The notes under the pieces are model-generated. The model was not told the DNA's origin, did no database searches, and saw nothing but the letters and a program-made list of their open reading frames with translations. 13,490 bases of DNA, taken from NCBI GenBank assembly GCA_900768675.1, contig CAAGDT010000107.1, forward strand, positions 1 through 13,490. The letters are read 5' to 3'. The translations under genes were made by a program, and so were the position numbers. Positions 5,400-13,056 of this stretch are shown one piece after another; position 1 is the stretch's first letter, and every line of letters starts with the position of its first letter. Origin of the DNA: Oscillospiraceae bacterium (GTDB taxonomy: Bacteria; Bacillota; Clostridia; Oscillospirales; Ruminococcaceae).

Positions 5400-8300
5400 T
5401 TATTTTTCAAACCTGAACCAGTTAAAATCAAATCTGCTTCCCGGCAGGAATACGAAAGAAATATTCCGCTTGCCGCTGATTTTTTCAAGCGTGAAGGTCT
5501 GTTCGTGAGCGTCGCCGCCGCTGAAGCTGATAAGCTGAGTCTGCTGAACGCCGTTATCGTCGCTGTAACGAAGCTGGAAGGCGTTAACGTCGTTGGGCGT
5601 TGAGCCGCAGATTGTAAGCTTTTCCGTTCCCTCGCCGAAGTCCATATCGTTGAAATTGAGAAGCACATTATTGCCTATTCCCACAACTGCGCTGCCCTCA
5701 ACCTTATATTCGTCGCCGTAAATCTCGTCGTAGGAAGCCGCAGAAAGCTGCTCGTAAGCCTTATCCGGCTTTATAAACTCAAAGCCACCGAAAATGCAGC
5801 CTGCACTTACAACAAAAGCAATTCCGATAATTCCGGATAAACGTTCGGGCAGCCTGAATTCCTGCGGAGCAAAGCCGTCCCAGACGCCGTTGTTTTCAAA
5901 GCTCAGCGTGGTTACAAAATGTCCGCCGTTATCAGGGTCCCCGATCCAGAGTTCAACAGCCAACGGCTTGTCTTCGCCGCAGTAACCTATGCTTAAAATC
6001 AGCCTGTCAGAGCCGAATACTCCGAAATCCACATGCTGGAAACCGATAACCGTTCTTCCCGAAATTCCGCCTACTGCGCCCCGCTCGATTATGTTAAGAG
6101 GCTTTGTGCCGCAGTCCGAAAGGCTTGCCGAGATAAAGCCGTAGGGGTTAACATTCATCTCGCCGAAGCCGTCGTTTCTCATGCGGATATCAGAGGTAAT
6201 CTGAGGGTATTTTCCGCCGTTATTGCAGACAGCACGGATAATATAGCTTCCGTCTCCCTTTGCGGTTACCTTTGCTCCGTAGCTTGTCTTCTCAATCTCC
6301 GAAAGCCCCACTTCTACTCCCGAAAGCAGTATGCAGCTAAAGGAAATATCCTTATAATCTGCGTTTTCGGGGTACAGCTTTGCTGTAATTCCTGCTGTCG
6401 GAGAGGAAGGTTCAAGCAGGTTCTTGGTTGTATAAAGCTCGATTTTTCTCAGCGGTACTTCGGGCTTATACTCCTGAGCCTTAAAGGGATAATATTCGCT
6501 TACAACAGAAACTCCCTCGGGCTTTTCGGCGGGCAGTGCGCTTACGGTTACTACCTTGCCCCATAGTCCCTCGCTTCTGAAGGAAACGGTAACTTCCCCG
6601 CTTTCAAAGGTGGACTGTACTATTGCAAGCAGCTTTCCGCTGAAAAGGCGCTTGTTGCTGCCCTTGTAGCTGTCGTAGTCGGTGCTGTCGCCGTTATCAA
6701 GCCCCACAAGCCTTGCAGGTCCTTCAACTGTTACGTTTATTCTGTTGCGGGCATTTGCAACGGGTATTCCGTTTTTGTCAACAGCTGTTACCTCAAAGAA
6801 AATAAGGTCTCTGCCGTCTGCGTTCAGTATATATTTGCTGGGAATTGCGTCAATGCTTACAGAGTCGCCGAAGGAGGAAACCATATCCGTTGCTACGATA
6901 TTTCCCTTATCATCATAAGCGTTTGCAGTTACAGTTCCCCGCTTGAAGGAGAAGGTCCATTCGCAGTGAAGCTTATCACCATGCTCAAAATCCACGCTCT
7001 GCTTACCTAAGGAGCGACCATTATGTATAAGCTCGACGGTTTTCAGATTGGAATAGGTATAAACCGTTATTTCCTCCCCGATATTGAAATCCCAGCAGGG
7101 CAGAATATGTACGAAAGGCTCAGCTTCGGGCTTTGTCCAGAACGCCTTGTACAGATAGTAGGATTCCTTTGGGAAGCCTGCTGTATCAACAATTCCGAAA
7201 TAGGAGTTTTTGGTGCTGTAAGGCGTCGGCTCTCCGATATAGTCGAAGCCCGTCCAGACGAACTGACCGCCGCAGTATTCCCTGTCCCTGTCATCAATCA
7301 GCGCCTTCTCCTGATTTTTACCCCAGCCTACAACGCTGTTGCCCATATCCGAGCACTGCATATCCTCATGGGTAAGGATTGAAGCATAGGCGGGAAGGTG
7401 GTAAATGCCTCTTGAACGAACGGTAGAAGCGGTTTCGCTTCCGTATATGAACCAGTCGGGGTATTTCTCGTGATGATCATCATACAAATCCTCGGCGTAA
7501 TTGTAGCCTGCAAGCTTCACATAATCCGCAACCTTCTGAGCATTTTCCCACCTCATATAGTTTGAAGCTATTGTGCAGGCGGCGTTTTCAAGGTAATCAA
7601 ATTTCCTTACCGCCGTGCAGAGCATCTGTGCAACCTCAAGTCCTCTTTCGCTCTTATGAGTATCAAGAATTTCATTGCCGATACTCCACATTATTACGCA
7701 GGGGTCGTTTCTGTCGCGGCAGACCCAGCTTTCAACGTCCTTCTCGTAATCCTCGTCAAAAAACCTTGCATAATCGTAATCGGTTTTCGGAATTTCCCAC
7801 ATATCAAAGCACTCGCTGTCAACCATAATGCCCATCTCGTTACAAAGGTCTATAAGCTCTCTTGCGGGCATGTTGTGGGAGGTACGCACAGCGTTTACAC
7901 CGTAGCTTTTCAGTATTTTAAGCTGTCTTTTAAGTGCGTTTTTGTTCATTGCAGCGCCAAGTGCGCCTAAATCGTGGTGCATACAAACGCCCTTAAGCTT
8001 TGTGGGAATACCGTTGAGGAAAAAGCCCTTCTGCGGATTAAATTCAGTCGTTCTGAAACCAAAGGTATTTCTTGCCGAGTCGCATACTTCACCGTTTTTA
8101 ATAACTTCCGTAAGCAGGCTGTACAGCTCAGGACTTTCGGTATCCCAGAGCTTAGGATTCAGGGCGTAAAATCTTGCGCTGTAAATATCGCCGCTTTTCT
8201 TTGCAACTGCTTTTGCAAGTATTGTTCCCTTTTTATCGGTAACAGTATGCTTTACAGAACAGCCTTCACCGATAACCCTTGTATCAATTGTTACCAGCCA

Positions 8301-8789
8301 CTTATCTCCTGTCTTTTTAGGAGAAATATATACCCCGTTTTCGGCAGTATGACAGCTGTCTGTTCTTCTGAGAAAAACGCTGCGGATAATGCCTGCTCCA
8401 GAGTACCAGCGGGAATTGGGAGCTTCATAGCGCACACGGACGAATATCTCGTTTTCGCCATGTTTTACAAAGGGAGTAATATCAAGGCTGAAGCAGGAAT
8501 ATCCGTAGTGTCTTCCGCCAGCTTCAATGCCGTTTACATAAACCGTACTGTTCATATAAACGCCGCCAAAGCGCAGATAAAAGACCTGGTTATCCTTTAA
8601 ATCATCAATAACAAATTTCTTCCTGTACCAGCCGTCACCCGACTTGTACAGATTTTCCGTATCGCCGATAAGCCAGTCGTGGGGCACTTCCACATCGTGC
8701 CAGTCAGCCTCCGAAACAGCGTCGGAAAGCTGCGAGCCGTTGTCTTTCAGCATAAACTGCCAGTTGTCGTTAAAAAGTATATCAGACAT
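5400..8789 (-). CDS. Glycoside hydrolase family 2, probable beta-galactosidase, multidomain
   Basis: A 1129-residue GH2 enzyme. In order: a sugar-binding jelly roll (about 1-145), an Ig-like domain (150-250) and the TIM barrel (about 250-555). The barrel carries acid/base Glu373 in WSIGNE and probable nucleophile Glu452 in YGSETAS. A DUF4982-like domain (about 555-645), a GH2 C-terminal Ig-like domain (645-755) and a Big2-like Ig domain (about 780-870) follow. Two similar beta modules resembling CBM6 end the protein (about 885-1007 and 1012-1129). This GH2 plus DUF4982 layout is common among beta-galactosidases, though GH2 also holds beta-glucuronidases and others. The ATG at 8789 is chosen over one at 8825 because AAGGAG lies six bases before it. 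The start overlaps the stop of the SLOG gene by eight bases, so translation is probably coupled. No signal peptide: cytoplasmic, acting on imported oligosaccharides. Galactosidase specificity is inferred from architecture and from the fucosidase in the operon. Confidence 0.88.
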   Translation of the reverse strand: MSDILFNDNWQFMLKDNGSQLSDAVSEADWHDVEVPHDWLIGDTENLYKSGDGWYRKKFVIDDLKDNQVFYLRFGGVYMNSTVYVNGIEAGGRHYGYSCFSLDITPFVKHGENEIFVRVRYEAPNSRWYSGAGIIRSVFLRRTDSCHTAENGVYISPKKTGDKWLVTIDTRVIGEGCSVKHTVTDKKGTILAKAVAKKSGDIYSARFYALNPKLWDTESPELYSLLTEVIKNGEVCDSARNTFGFRTTEFNPQKGFFLNGIPTKLKGVCMHHDLGALGAAMNKNALKRQLKILKSYGVNAVRTSHNMPARELIDLCNEMGIMVDSECFDMWEIPKTDYDYARFFDEDYEKDVESWVCRDRNDPCVIMWSIGNEILDTHKSERGLEVAQMLCTAVRKFDYLENAACTIASNYMRWENAQKVADYVKLAGYNYAEDLYDDHHEKYPDWFIYGSETASTVRSRGIYHLPAYASILTHEDMQCSDMGNSVVGWGKNQEKALIDDRDREYCGGQFVWTGFDYIGEPTPYSTKNSYFGIVDTAGFPKESYYLYKAFWTKPEAEPFVHILPCWDFNIGEEITVYTYSNLKTVELIHNGRSLGKQSVDFEHGDKLHCEWTFSFKRGTVTANAYDDKGNIVATDMVSSFGDSVSIDAIPSKYILNADGRDLIFFEVTAVDKNGIPVANARNRINVTVEGPARLVGLDNGDSTDYDSYKGSNKRLFSGKLLAIVQSTFESGEVTVSFRSEGLWGKVVTVSALPAEKPEGVSVVSEYYPFKAQEYKPEVPLRKIELYTTKNLLEPSSPTAGITAKLYPENADYKDISFSCILLSGVEVGLSEIEKTSYGAKVTAKGDGSYIIRAVCNNGGKYPQITSDIRMRNDGFGEMNVNPYGFISASLSDCGTKPLNIIERGAVGGISGRTVIGFQHVDFGVFGSDRLILSIGYCGEDKPLAVELWIGDPDNGGHFVTTLSFENNGVWDGFAPQEFRLPERLSGIIGIAFVVSAGCIFGGFEFIKPDKAYEQLSAASYDEIYGDEYKVEGSAVVGIGNNVLLNFNDMDFGEGTEKLTICGSTPNDVNAFQLRYSDDNGVQQTQLISFSGGDAHEQTFTLEKISGKRNISFVFLPGSRFDFNWFRFEK

Positions 8790-9387
8790 ATAAAACTCCT
8801 TGTGGGTTTCCGTGAACAAGTTCAACTCTTGTAAAATCTGTGGGGTCGATAAGAATAACAGTTCTGTTGTTTTTCTGTGCGTATTTTACCGTTGACATAG
8901 TGCCGCCCTTAAGACCATTATAAACCGCAAGAACATACTGGGCGGTATCAACAAGAAAGCGGTTTCTTGCCATCATGCAGCCCTCCTTATAGGGCTTGTC
9001 GGAAACGTAGGTTACGCCAGAGCTGCCATCAAGAATACGCCTGTAAAGGCTCTTGTCCTCCTCCTTCCAGCCGTTGGTCTGATTGCTGCAGGGAATTATG
9101 CAGAACAAGTGAATATCGCTGTATATTTTCTTCAGCTCAAGAACAATTTCCCCGCACATAAGGTCAATCCCCAGCGCCATTCCACTCTGAAAATAGCGCA
9201 CTCCCTTGTTGTATAGGTAAACTATCTCGTTTTTAAGGGCGTTGTACAGCCTTTCGTATTCCTCGGACTCCTTTTTCCACAAAAACGGCAGCTTTGCGGG
9301 GCGGTAGCCTGTAAAGGAACAGGTAAGGCTGATGTCGTCCTCTGATTTAATTTCCAAAGCTGTAAACACCGTCCTTTTCCGTTTCAA
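8782..9387 (-). CDS. SLOG family (DUF1273/YpsA-like) protein in the glycosidase operon
   Basis: A protein of up to 201 residues with a Rossmann-like SLOG fold, related to YpsA/DUF1273. Conserved parts are FTGYRP (25-30), the glycine-rich SGMALGIDLMCGE (68-80), the IIPC...W stretch (97-107) and NGLKGGT (157-163), near the presumed ligand-binding edge. SLOG proteins are thought to bind nucleotides or related small ligands; no catalytic activity can be stated. The start is uncertain because there is no ATG. TTG at 9387 (AGGG about ten bases upstream) gives 201 residues and a 41-base overlap with the fucosidase. TTG at 9357 gives 191 residues and an 11-base overlap, with the start closer to the conserved core. 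It overlaps the downstream GH2 gene by eight bases, so it is embedded in the operon. Its purpose among sugar genes is unknown. Confidence 0.8.
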   Translation of the reverse strand: MKRKRTVFTALEIKSEDDISLTCSFTGYRPAKLPFLWKKESEEYERLYNALKNEIVYLYNKGVRYFQSGMALGIDLMCGEIVLELKKIYSDIHLFCIIPCSNQTNGWKEEDKSLYRRILDGSSGVTYVSDKPYKEGCMMARNRFLVDTAQYVLAVYNGLKGGTMSTVKYAQKNNRTVILIDPTDFTRVELVHGNPQGVLYV

Positions 9388-11692
9388 AGCTTACTGTTTC
9401 CCTGTCTTTGGTGCAGGAAACTTCCTTTCCGCCGCAGGTTACAGCCGTAAGGTCAGTTTTGACTCTGCAAGTACCTCCCTGCTTTGAAACTATCTCAATT
9501 CTTTCTGCCCTGCCCTTGCTCCATTTAACCGAAACCTCAAAGCCGCCTCTTGCACAAAATCCTCGGTATTCTCCCGACTCCCAGAGGTCGGGAACTGCCG
9601 CCAAAGGCTCAATATAACCCTCGTGGCTTTGTAAGAGCATTTCCGTAATTCCTGCGCTTCCGCCGAAGTTTCCGTCTAACTGGAAAGGCGGGTGAAAATC
9701 AAATAAATTCGGGAAGGTGCAGCTGTCAAGAAGTCCTCGCAAAATCTTATAAGCCCGATTTCCGTCCTTTAGCCTTGCCCAGAGGTTAAGCTTATAGGCT
9801 CTTGCCCAGCCGGTCGAATCGTCCCCTCTTTCGTTAAGAGTAACCTTTGCAGCCTCAATAAGCTCCTTTGTGCCGCTGTTTATTGACTTACCGGGATACA
9901 GACCAAGCAGGTGTGAAACGTGGCGGTGATATGGCTGAATCTTCGAGGTATCAAAGCCCTCTGTATCCTCCTCGTACCATTCCTTAAGCTGCCCTCTTGC
10001 GCCTATATAATAGGGCTTAAGCTGCTTTTTCTGCCCGGATATTTTTTCCCGAAGCTCCTTATCCTCGCCGAGGATTTCAGATGCCTGTATAAAATCAGCA
10101 TAGAACTGGTCGATAAGGCACTGCTCGTAGGTGTTGCCTATTGTAACAGGTCCGTGTTCGGGGGAATATGTGGGGGAGGAAACAAGTCTGTCCTGCTTTT
10201 CATCGTAAATCAGCCACTGAGAGTAGAATTTTGCGGTTTCACGCATAATCGGGTAAATCCGTTCCCTCAGGAAAGCTTCATCAAGGGTAAATTCGTAGTA
10301 TTCCCAGATATTCTGCATAAGCCATGCAACCGCTGCCGTTGACCAGCCCCAGTAAAATTCCCAGCCCGGAGAGGTCCAGCCGAAGGGAGTTGACTGTGTA
10401 TGTGCAATCCAGCCGTTTTCGGGGTTTTCGCTGTCTGAAGCAATTCCGTAATATTCCTTTGCGGTAACTCTTCCCGCAGGACGCATTTTATCAAGAAAAC
10501 GCACCAGCGGCTCTGCCGTTTCAGCAAGATTTGAGTTATAGGCGCCCCAGTAATTCATCTGGAGATTTACGTTTATATGATAGTCGCAGCACCAGGGCGG
10601 CATATTTGATTCATTCCATACGCCCTGTAGATTCGCAGGCAGAGAGCCTTCCCTTGAGGATGAAATAAGCATATACCTGCCGAACTGGAAATAAAGGGGT
10701 TCAAGCATTGACAGTGCCTTTACAGAGCCGCCATTTTTATACTCAGCCATAAGCTCTTCAATCGGCGGAACTTCCCCGTACTCACCGTTAAGGGACAAAG
10801 TAGCCCTGCCAAAAAGGGCGGAATAATCCTCGTAATGCCTTTTATAGAGCGTATCAAAGTCTTTCTTGGTGCAGTCTGCAAGAATTGCTAAAATCGTTTC
10901 CTTCGGGTCAGCTCCCGTTCTGTATTCGGGGTATTTGTCGGAATAATCGGTTGCGGCGGTAAAGTAAATTGTTACATCGTTACAATGCTCCGCCATAATC
11001 GCCTTATCCGAGGTTATTATCTCTCCGCCGTTGTTCACAAGAGTAAATCCTGCGTTGTAGCGAAGTGAGTTATCGGTTAATGCGCCGTAATATTCAAGAG
11101 TATTGCCCTTAACGGATACTTCCCCGCCCTCCTGAAGCTTGTCAAGGGATAATTTAAGGCATACTCTTCCCTTAGCGCTGCTACCGAAGCGCATACATAT
11201 AACTCTGTCGGGATATGAGGCAAAAGCTTCTCTTTTGTGAACTGCTCCGTTATATGTAAAGCTGCAGCTGTACAGGGATTTATCCAGGTTCAGAGAGCGT
11301 GAATAATCGGAAATTTTTGACTCATCTATATTCGGAAATTCAATAATAGCGTCGCATAAGAGCTGATAAGCGCCGAATCCCCAGCCCTGAGTGCAGCAGG
11401 TAAGCTCGGGAAGCAGAGCTTCCGCTTCTTTGTTCTTACCCTCTGCAAGCAGCTCCTGCACATTCTTGACGGTCTTATAAACTTCTGTTCTGTTTCCGCC
11501 GTTATAATCGGGTCTCAGCGGCGACGGACCGCCTGTCCAGAGTGTTTTTTCGTTCAGGACAACTCGTTCTCTCGCAATTCCTCCGAAAAATGAAGCGCCC
11601 ATATAGCCGTTTCCTATGGGCAGGGAGTACTGCTCCCACAAATCCTGATTTCCGGGAGAGGTAAATTTTATTATGTTTTCGATAGTTTTCAT
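9347..11692 (-). CDS. GH95 alpha-L-fucosidase, intracellular
   Basis: A 781-residue protein with the full GH95 layout: an N-terminal beta domain (about 1-270), a linker, an (alpha/alpha)6 barrel (about 320-690) and a small C-terminal beta domain. Family members remove alpha-1,2-linked L-fucose from galactose by inversion. By alignment with the Bifidobacterium enzyme AfcA (Glu566, Asn421, Asn423, Asp766), the equivalents are Glu512 in SPEHG, Asn374/Asn376 in HINVNLQMNYW and Asp673 in LDGNFGG, all present. His372 precedes the Asn pair; as I recall, alpha-L-galactosidase members carry Thr there, so fucosidase is favoured. The ATG at 11692 follows AAAGGA by eight bases; an upstream in-frame GTG at 11710 overlaps that binding site and is rejected. 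No signal peptide, so it acts inside the cell. It follows the LacI regulator gene by 63 bases and overlaps the SLOG gene. Confidence 0.92.
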   Translation of the reverse strand: MKTIENIIKFTSPGNQDLWEQYSLPIGNGYMGASFFGGIARERVVLNEKTLWTGGPSPLRPDYNGGNRTEVYKTVKNVQELLAEGKNKEAEALLPELTCCTQGWGFGAYQLLCDAIIEFPNIDESKISDYSRSLNLDKSLYSCSFTYNGAVHKREAFASYPDRVICMRFGSSAKGRVCLKLSLDKLQEGGEVSVKGNTLEYYGALTDNSLRYNAGFTLVNNGGEIITSDKAIMAEHCNDVTIYFTAATDYSDKYPEYRTGADPKETILAILADCTKKDFDTLYKRHYEDYSALFGRATLSLNGEYGEVPPIEELMAEYKNGGSVKALSMLEPLYFQFGRYMLISSSREGSLPANLQGVWNESNMPPWCCDYHINVNLQMNYWGAYNSNLAETAEPLVRFLDKMRPAGRVTAKEYYGIASDSENPENGWIAHTQSTPFGWTSPGWEFYWGWSTAAVAWLMQNIWEYYEFTLDEAFLRERIYPIMRETAKFYSQWLIYDEKQDRLVSSPTYSPEHGPVTIGNTYEQCLIDQFYADFIQASEILGEDKELREKISGQKKQLKPYYIGARGQLKEWYEEDTEGFDTSKIQPYHRHVSHLLGLYPGKSINSGTKELIEAAKVTLNERGDDSTGWARAYKLNLWARLKDGNRAYKILRGLLDSCTFPNLFDFHPPFQLDGNFGGSAGITEMLLQSHEGYIEPLAAVPDLWESGEYRGFCARGGFEVSVKWSKGRAERIEIVSKQGGTCRVKTDLTAVTCGGKEVSCTKDRETVSFETEKDGVYSFGN

Positions 11693-11721
11693 TCTTAATT
11701 TCCTTTGCACTTATAAAATCA

Positions 11722-11744
11722 CCGCCGAGTATTCCGCTCGGCGG
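11722..11744 (-). terminator. Hairpin between the LacI regulator and fucosidase genes
   Basis: A perfect 8-bp GC-rich stem CCGCCGAG/CTCGGCGG closes a seven-base loop, 12 bases after the regulator stop codon. On the minus strand it is followed by TGATTTTATAAG, a short T-rich run. It may be a leaky terminator or an RNA stability/processing element that sets different levels for the regulator and the hydrolases. No separate promoter is evident in the 63-base gap, so complete termination is unlikely. Confidence 0.55.
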
Positions 11745-11755
11745 CATAGAAACAC

Positions 11756-12751
11756 TCAGTCACCTGTAGTTTCTCTTAAAATCAGACTATGGGGAAGCTT
11801 ATAAACGCTTCTGTCAGGCACCTCAGCTTTCATATTTTCAATAAGCTTTTCGACCACAAGCTTTCCCTGTAAAAAGCAGGGCTGCTGAACTGTAGAAAGG
11901 TGTGGGACGAAAATATGGGAGTACTGAATATCATCAAAGCCGAAAAACAGCAGATCTGTACCGATTTTAATTCCGCTTGCAAGAGCGTAGTTCATAGCGC
12001 CTATTGCAATCATATCGGAAATAGAGAAAATAGCGTCCGGCGGGTTATCCAGCTTCATAAGACTTTCGCAGCCCTTTGTTCCCGACTCCGCCTCATAGCT
12101 TCCATAATACACAAGATTTGAGTCATAAGGAATTCCGTTTTCCTCAAGCGCCTGTCGGTAGCCGATTTCACGGTCGATTGAAGACTGGCTTCTTTGCTTC
12201 GTTGTAATTAGCCCTATCCGCCTTCTTCCCTTTCTTATAAGGTAATTTACGGCGTCTCTGCCGGCCTTTATATTATCAATAGTGACAGTAAGTACGTTGC
12301 AGTCCTCAAGGCGTTCAAGACACATGGCTATGTTATGATTTTTAGCAAGAGATGAGATTGTTTTTGCGTCAAGCTTAGGTCCTAAAAGAACAGCGCCGTC
12401 CACCGACCGGGAAAACAGCATGCCAAGCAGGTGCATTTCGTGCTTAGGGTCATCTCTTGTTGTGGCGATAATAACGTCGTAGCCCCTGACTGCGGCAGCT
12501 TCCTCCATACCCCGAAGTACCTCGGAATAAAAGCTCTGTTCGGTTGAAGCAATTATTGCGAGAATACGCCTTGTTTCGCTTTTACGCAAATCCCTGCCAA
12601 GAAAATTCGGACTGTAGCCAAGCTCCTCGACTGCCTTATTAACAGCCTCAATTGCGTCCTCCGAAACATTGGACTTTCGGTTAAGCACACGGGAAACAGT
12701 TGCAACCGAAACATTTGCCGCTTTAGCTACGTCTTTTATTGTAATGCTCAT
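11756..12751 (-). CDS. LacI-family transcriptional regulator of the glycosidase operon
   Basis: A 331-residue repressor. The N-terminal helix-turn-helix (TIKDVAKAANVSVATVSRVLN, about 4-24) and hinge region (to about 58) bind DNA. A periplasmic-binding-like sugar sensor fills about 60-331, with the family features ILAIIAS, GMEEAAAVRGYDVIIATT and a late FGFDDIQYSHIFVPHLSTVQQP. The ATG at 12751 has GAGGAACAGG just upstream. It is the first gene of the operon that encodes a fucosidase and a galactosidase-type enzyme. The inducer is therefore probably a fucosylated or galactosylated sugar released by them; this is inference. An inverted repeat across its own promoter suggests it represses itself and the operon. 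Confidence 0.93.
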   Translation of the reverse strand: MSITIKDVAKAANVSVATVSRVLNRKSNVSEDAIEAVNKAVEELGYSPNFLGRDLRKSETRRILAIIASTEQSFYSEVLRGMEEAAAVRGYDVIIATTRDDPKHEMHLLGMLFSRSVDGAVLLGPKLDAKTISSLAKNHNIAMCLERLEDCNVLTVTIDNIKAGRDAVNYLIRKGRRRIGLITTKQRSQSSIDREIGYRQALEENGIPYDSNLVYYGSYEAESGTKGCESLMKLDNPPDAIFSISDMIAIGAMNYALASGIKIGTDLLFFGFDDIQYSHIFVPHLSTVQQPCFLQGKLVVEKLIENMKAEVPDRSVYKLPHSLILRETTGD

Positions 12752-12818
12752 AACCTGTTCCTCATTTCATTTACTGACTTTTCTGATCCAAAGCAAGCGT
12801 TACATAGTAATTATAGTT

Positions 12819-12847
12819 ATTATAGCATAGAATGTAACGGTTTACAA
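12819..12847 (-). promoter_or_regulatory. Extended -10 promoter of the regulator/glycosidase operon
   Basis: On the minus strand TTGTAA (12842-12847) and a perfect TATAAT (12819-12824) are separated by 17 bases, with TGC directly before the -10. The -10 lies about 67 bases before the ATG of the LacI-family gene. Confidence 0.8.
12833..12846. promoter_or_regulatory. Candidate LacI-family operator overlapping the operon promoter
   Basis: TGTAACGGTTTACA has five-base inverted arms TGTAA/TTACA around a four-base centre. It covers most of the -35 and the upstream part of the spacer of the operon promoter, an ideal place for repression. A further TGTAACG half-site lies on the minus strand at 12798-12804, downstream of the -10. 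Assignment to the adjacent regulator is inferred from position. Confidence 0.55.
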
Positions 12848-12987
12848 TATGCACAATGTACAAATTTGACTTATGTTTTTTATTATTGGGGCAGTAAGTA
12901 AAACTGCAAAATAATCTTAATCCATACGGCTTGCAATTTTCAGCAAAATACACAAATTACATAAAATAAAATTGTATGAATTGTTGA

Positions 12988-13016
12988 TTTACAAATTCTT
13001 ATTTTTAACTTAAAAT
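12988..13016 (+). promoter_or_regulatory. Candidate promoter of the right-edge LacI-family gene
   Basis: TTTACA (12988-12993) and TAAAAT (13011-13016) are 17 bases apart, about 40 bases before the ATG at 13057. The surrounding DNA is so AT-rich that chance matches are likely. Confidence 0.4.
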
Positions 13017-13056
13017 AAATAATAAAGCAATTAATAGCCACCGAGAGGTACTGTAT

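Larger units (their letters stand above)
12752..13056. promoter_or_regulatory. Divergent intergenic region between two LacI-family genes
   Basis: 305 AT-rich bases without a supported gene. They hold the two divergent promoters and operator listed separately. There is also a five-base inverted repeat GCAGT/ACTGC around 12891-12907, and an imperfect AATTGT/ACAAATT inverted repeat (12980-12998) that overlaps the candidate plus-strand -35. The last two might be operators, but they are short. Confidence 0.6.

Noticed and set aside
6033..6566. A 177-codon open frame on the plus strand within the GH2 gene
   Set aside because: The translation is Cys-rich and family-free, and the opposite strand codes for a clear domain in good codon use.
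7974..8600. A 208-codon open frame on the plus strand within the GH2 gene
   Set aside because: It is antisense to the conserved sugar-binding and Ig domains of GH2, shows no recognisable domain and has no convincing ribosome binding site. It is a shadow of the real codon pattern.
9347..9387. Programmed frameshift fusing the fucosidase to the SLOG protein
   Set aside because: The frames overlap, but there is no slippery heptamer or stimulatory hairpin. Both proteins are complete on their own, so ordinary translational coupling explains the overlap.
12793..12806. Possible CcpA catabolite site (AGCGTTACA-like sequence) downstream of the operon promoter
   Set aside because: It contains a central CG with flanking A/T bases but misses several fixed positions of the cre consensus. 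The similarity is no better than that expected for any LacI-family half-site.
12866..12894. TTGACT on the plus strand as the -35 of a promoter for the right-edge regulator
   Set aside because: No acceptable -10 lies 16-18 bases downstream; the AT-rich TATTAT is only nine bases away.
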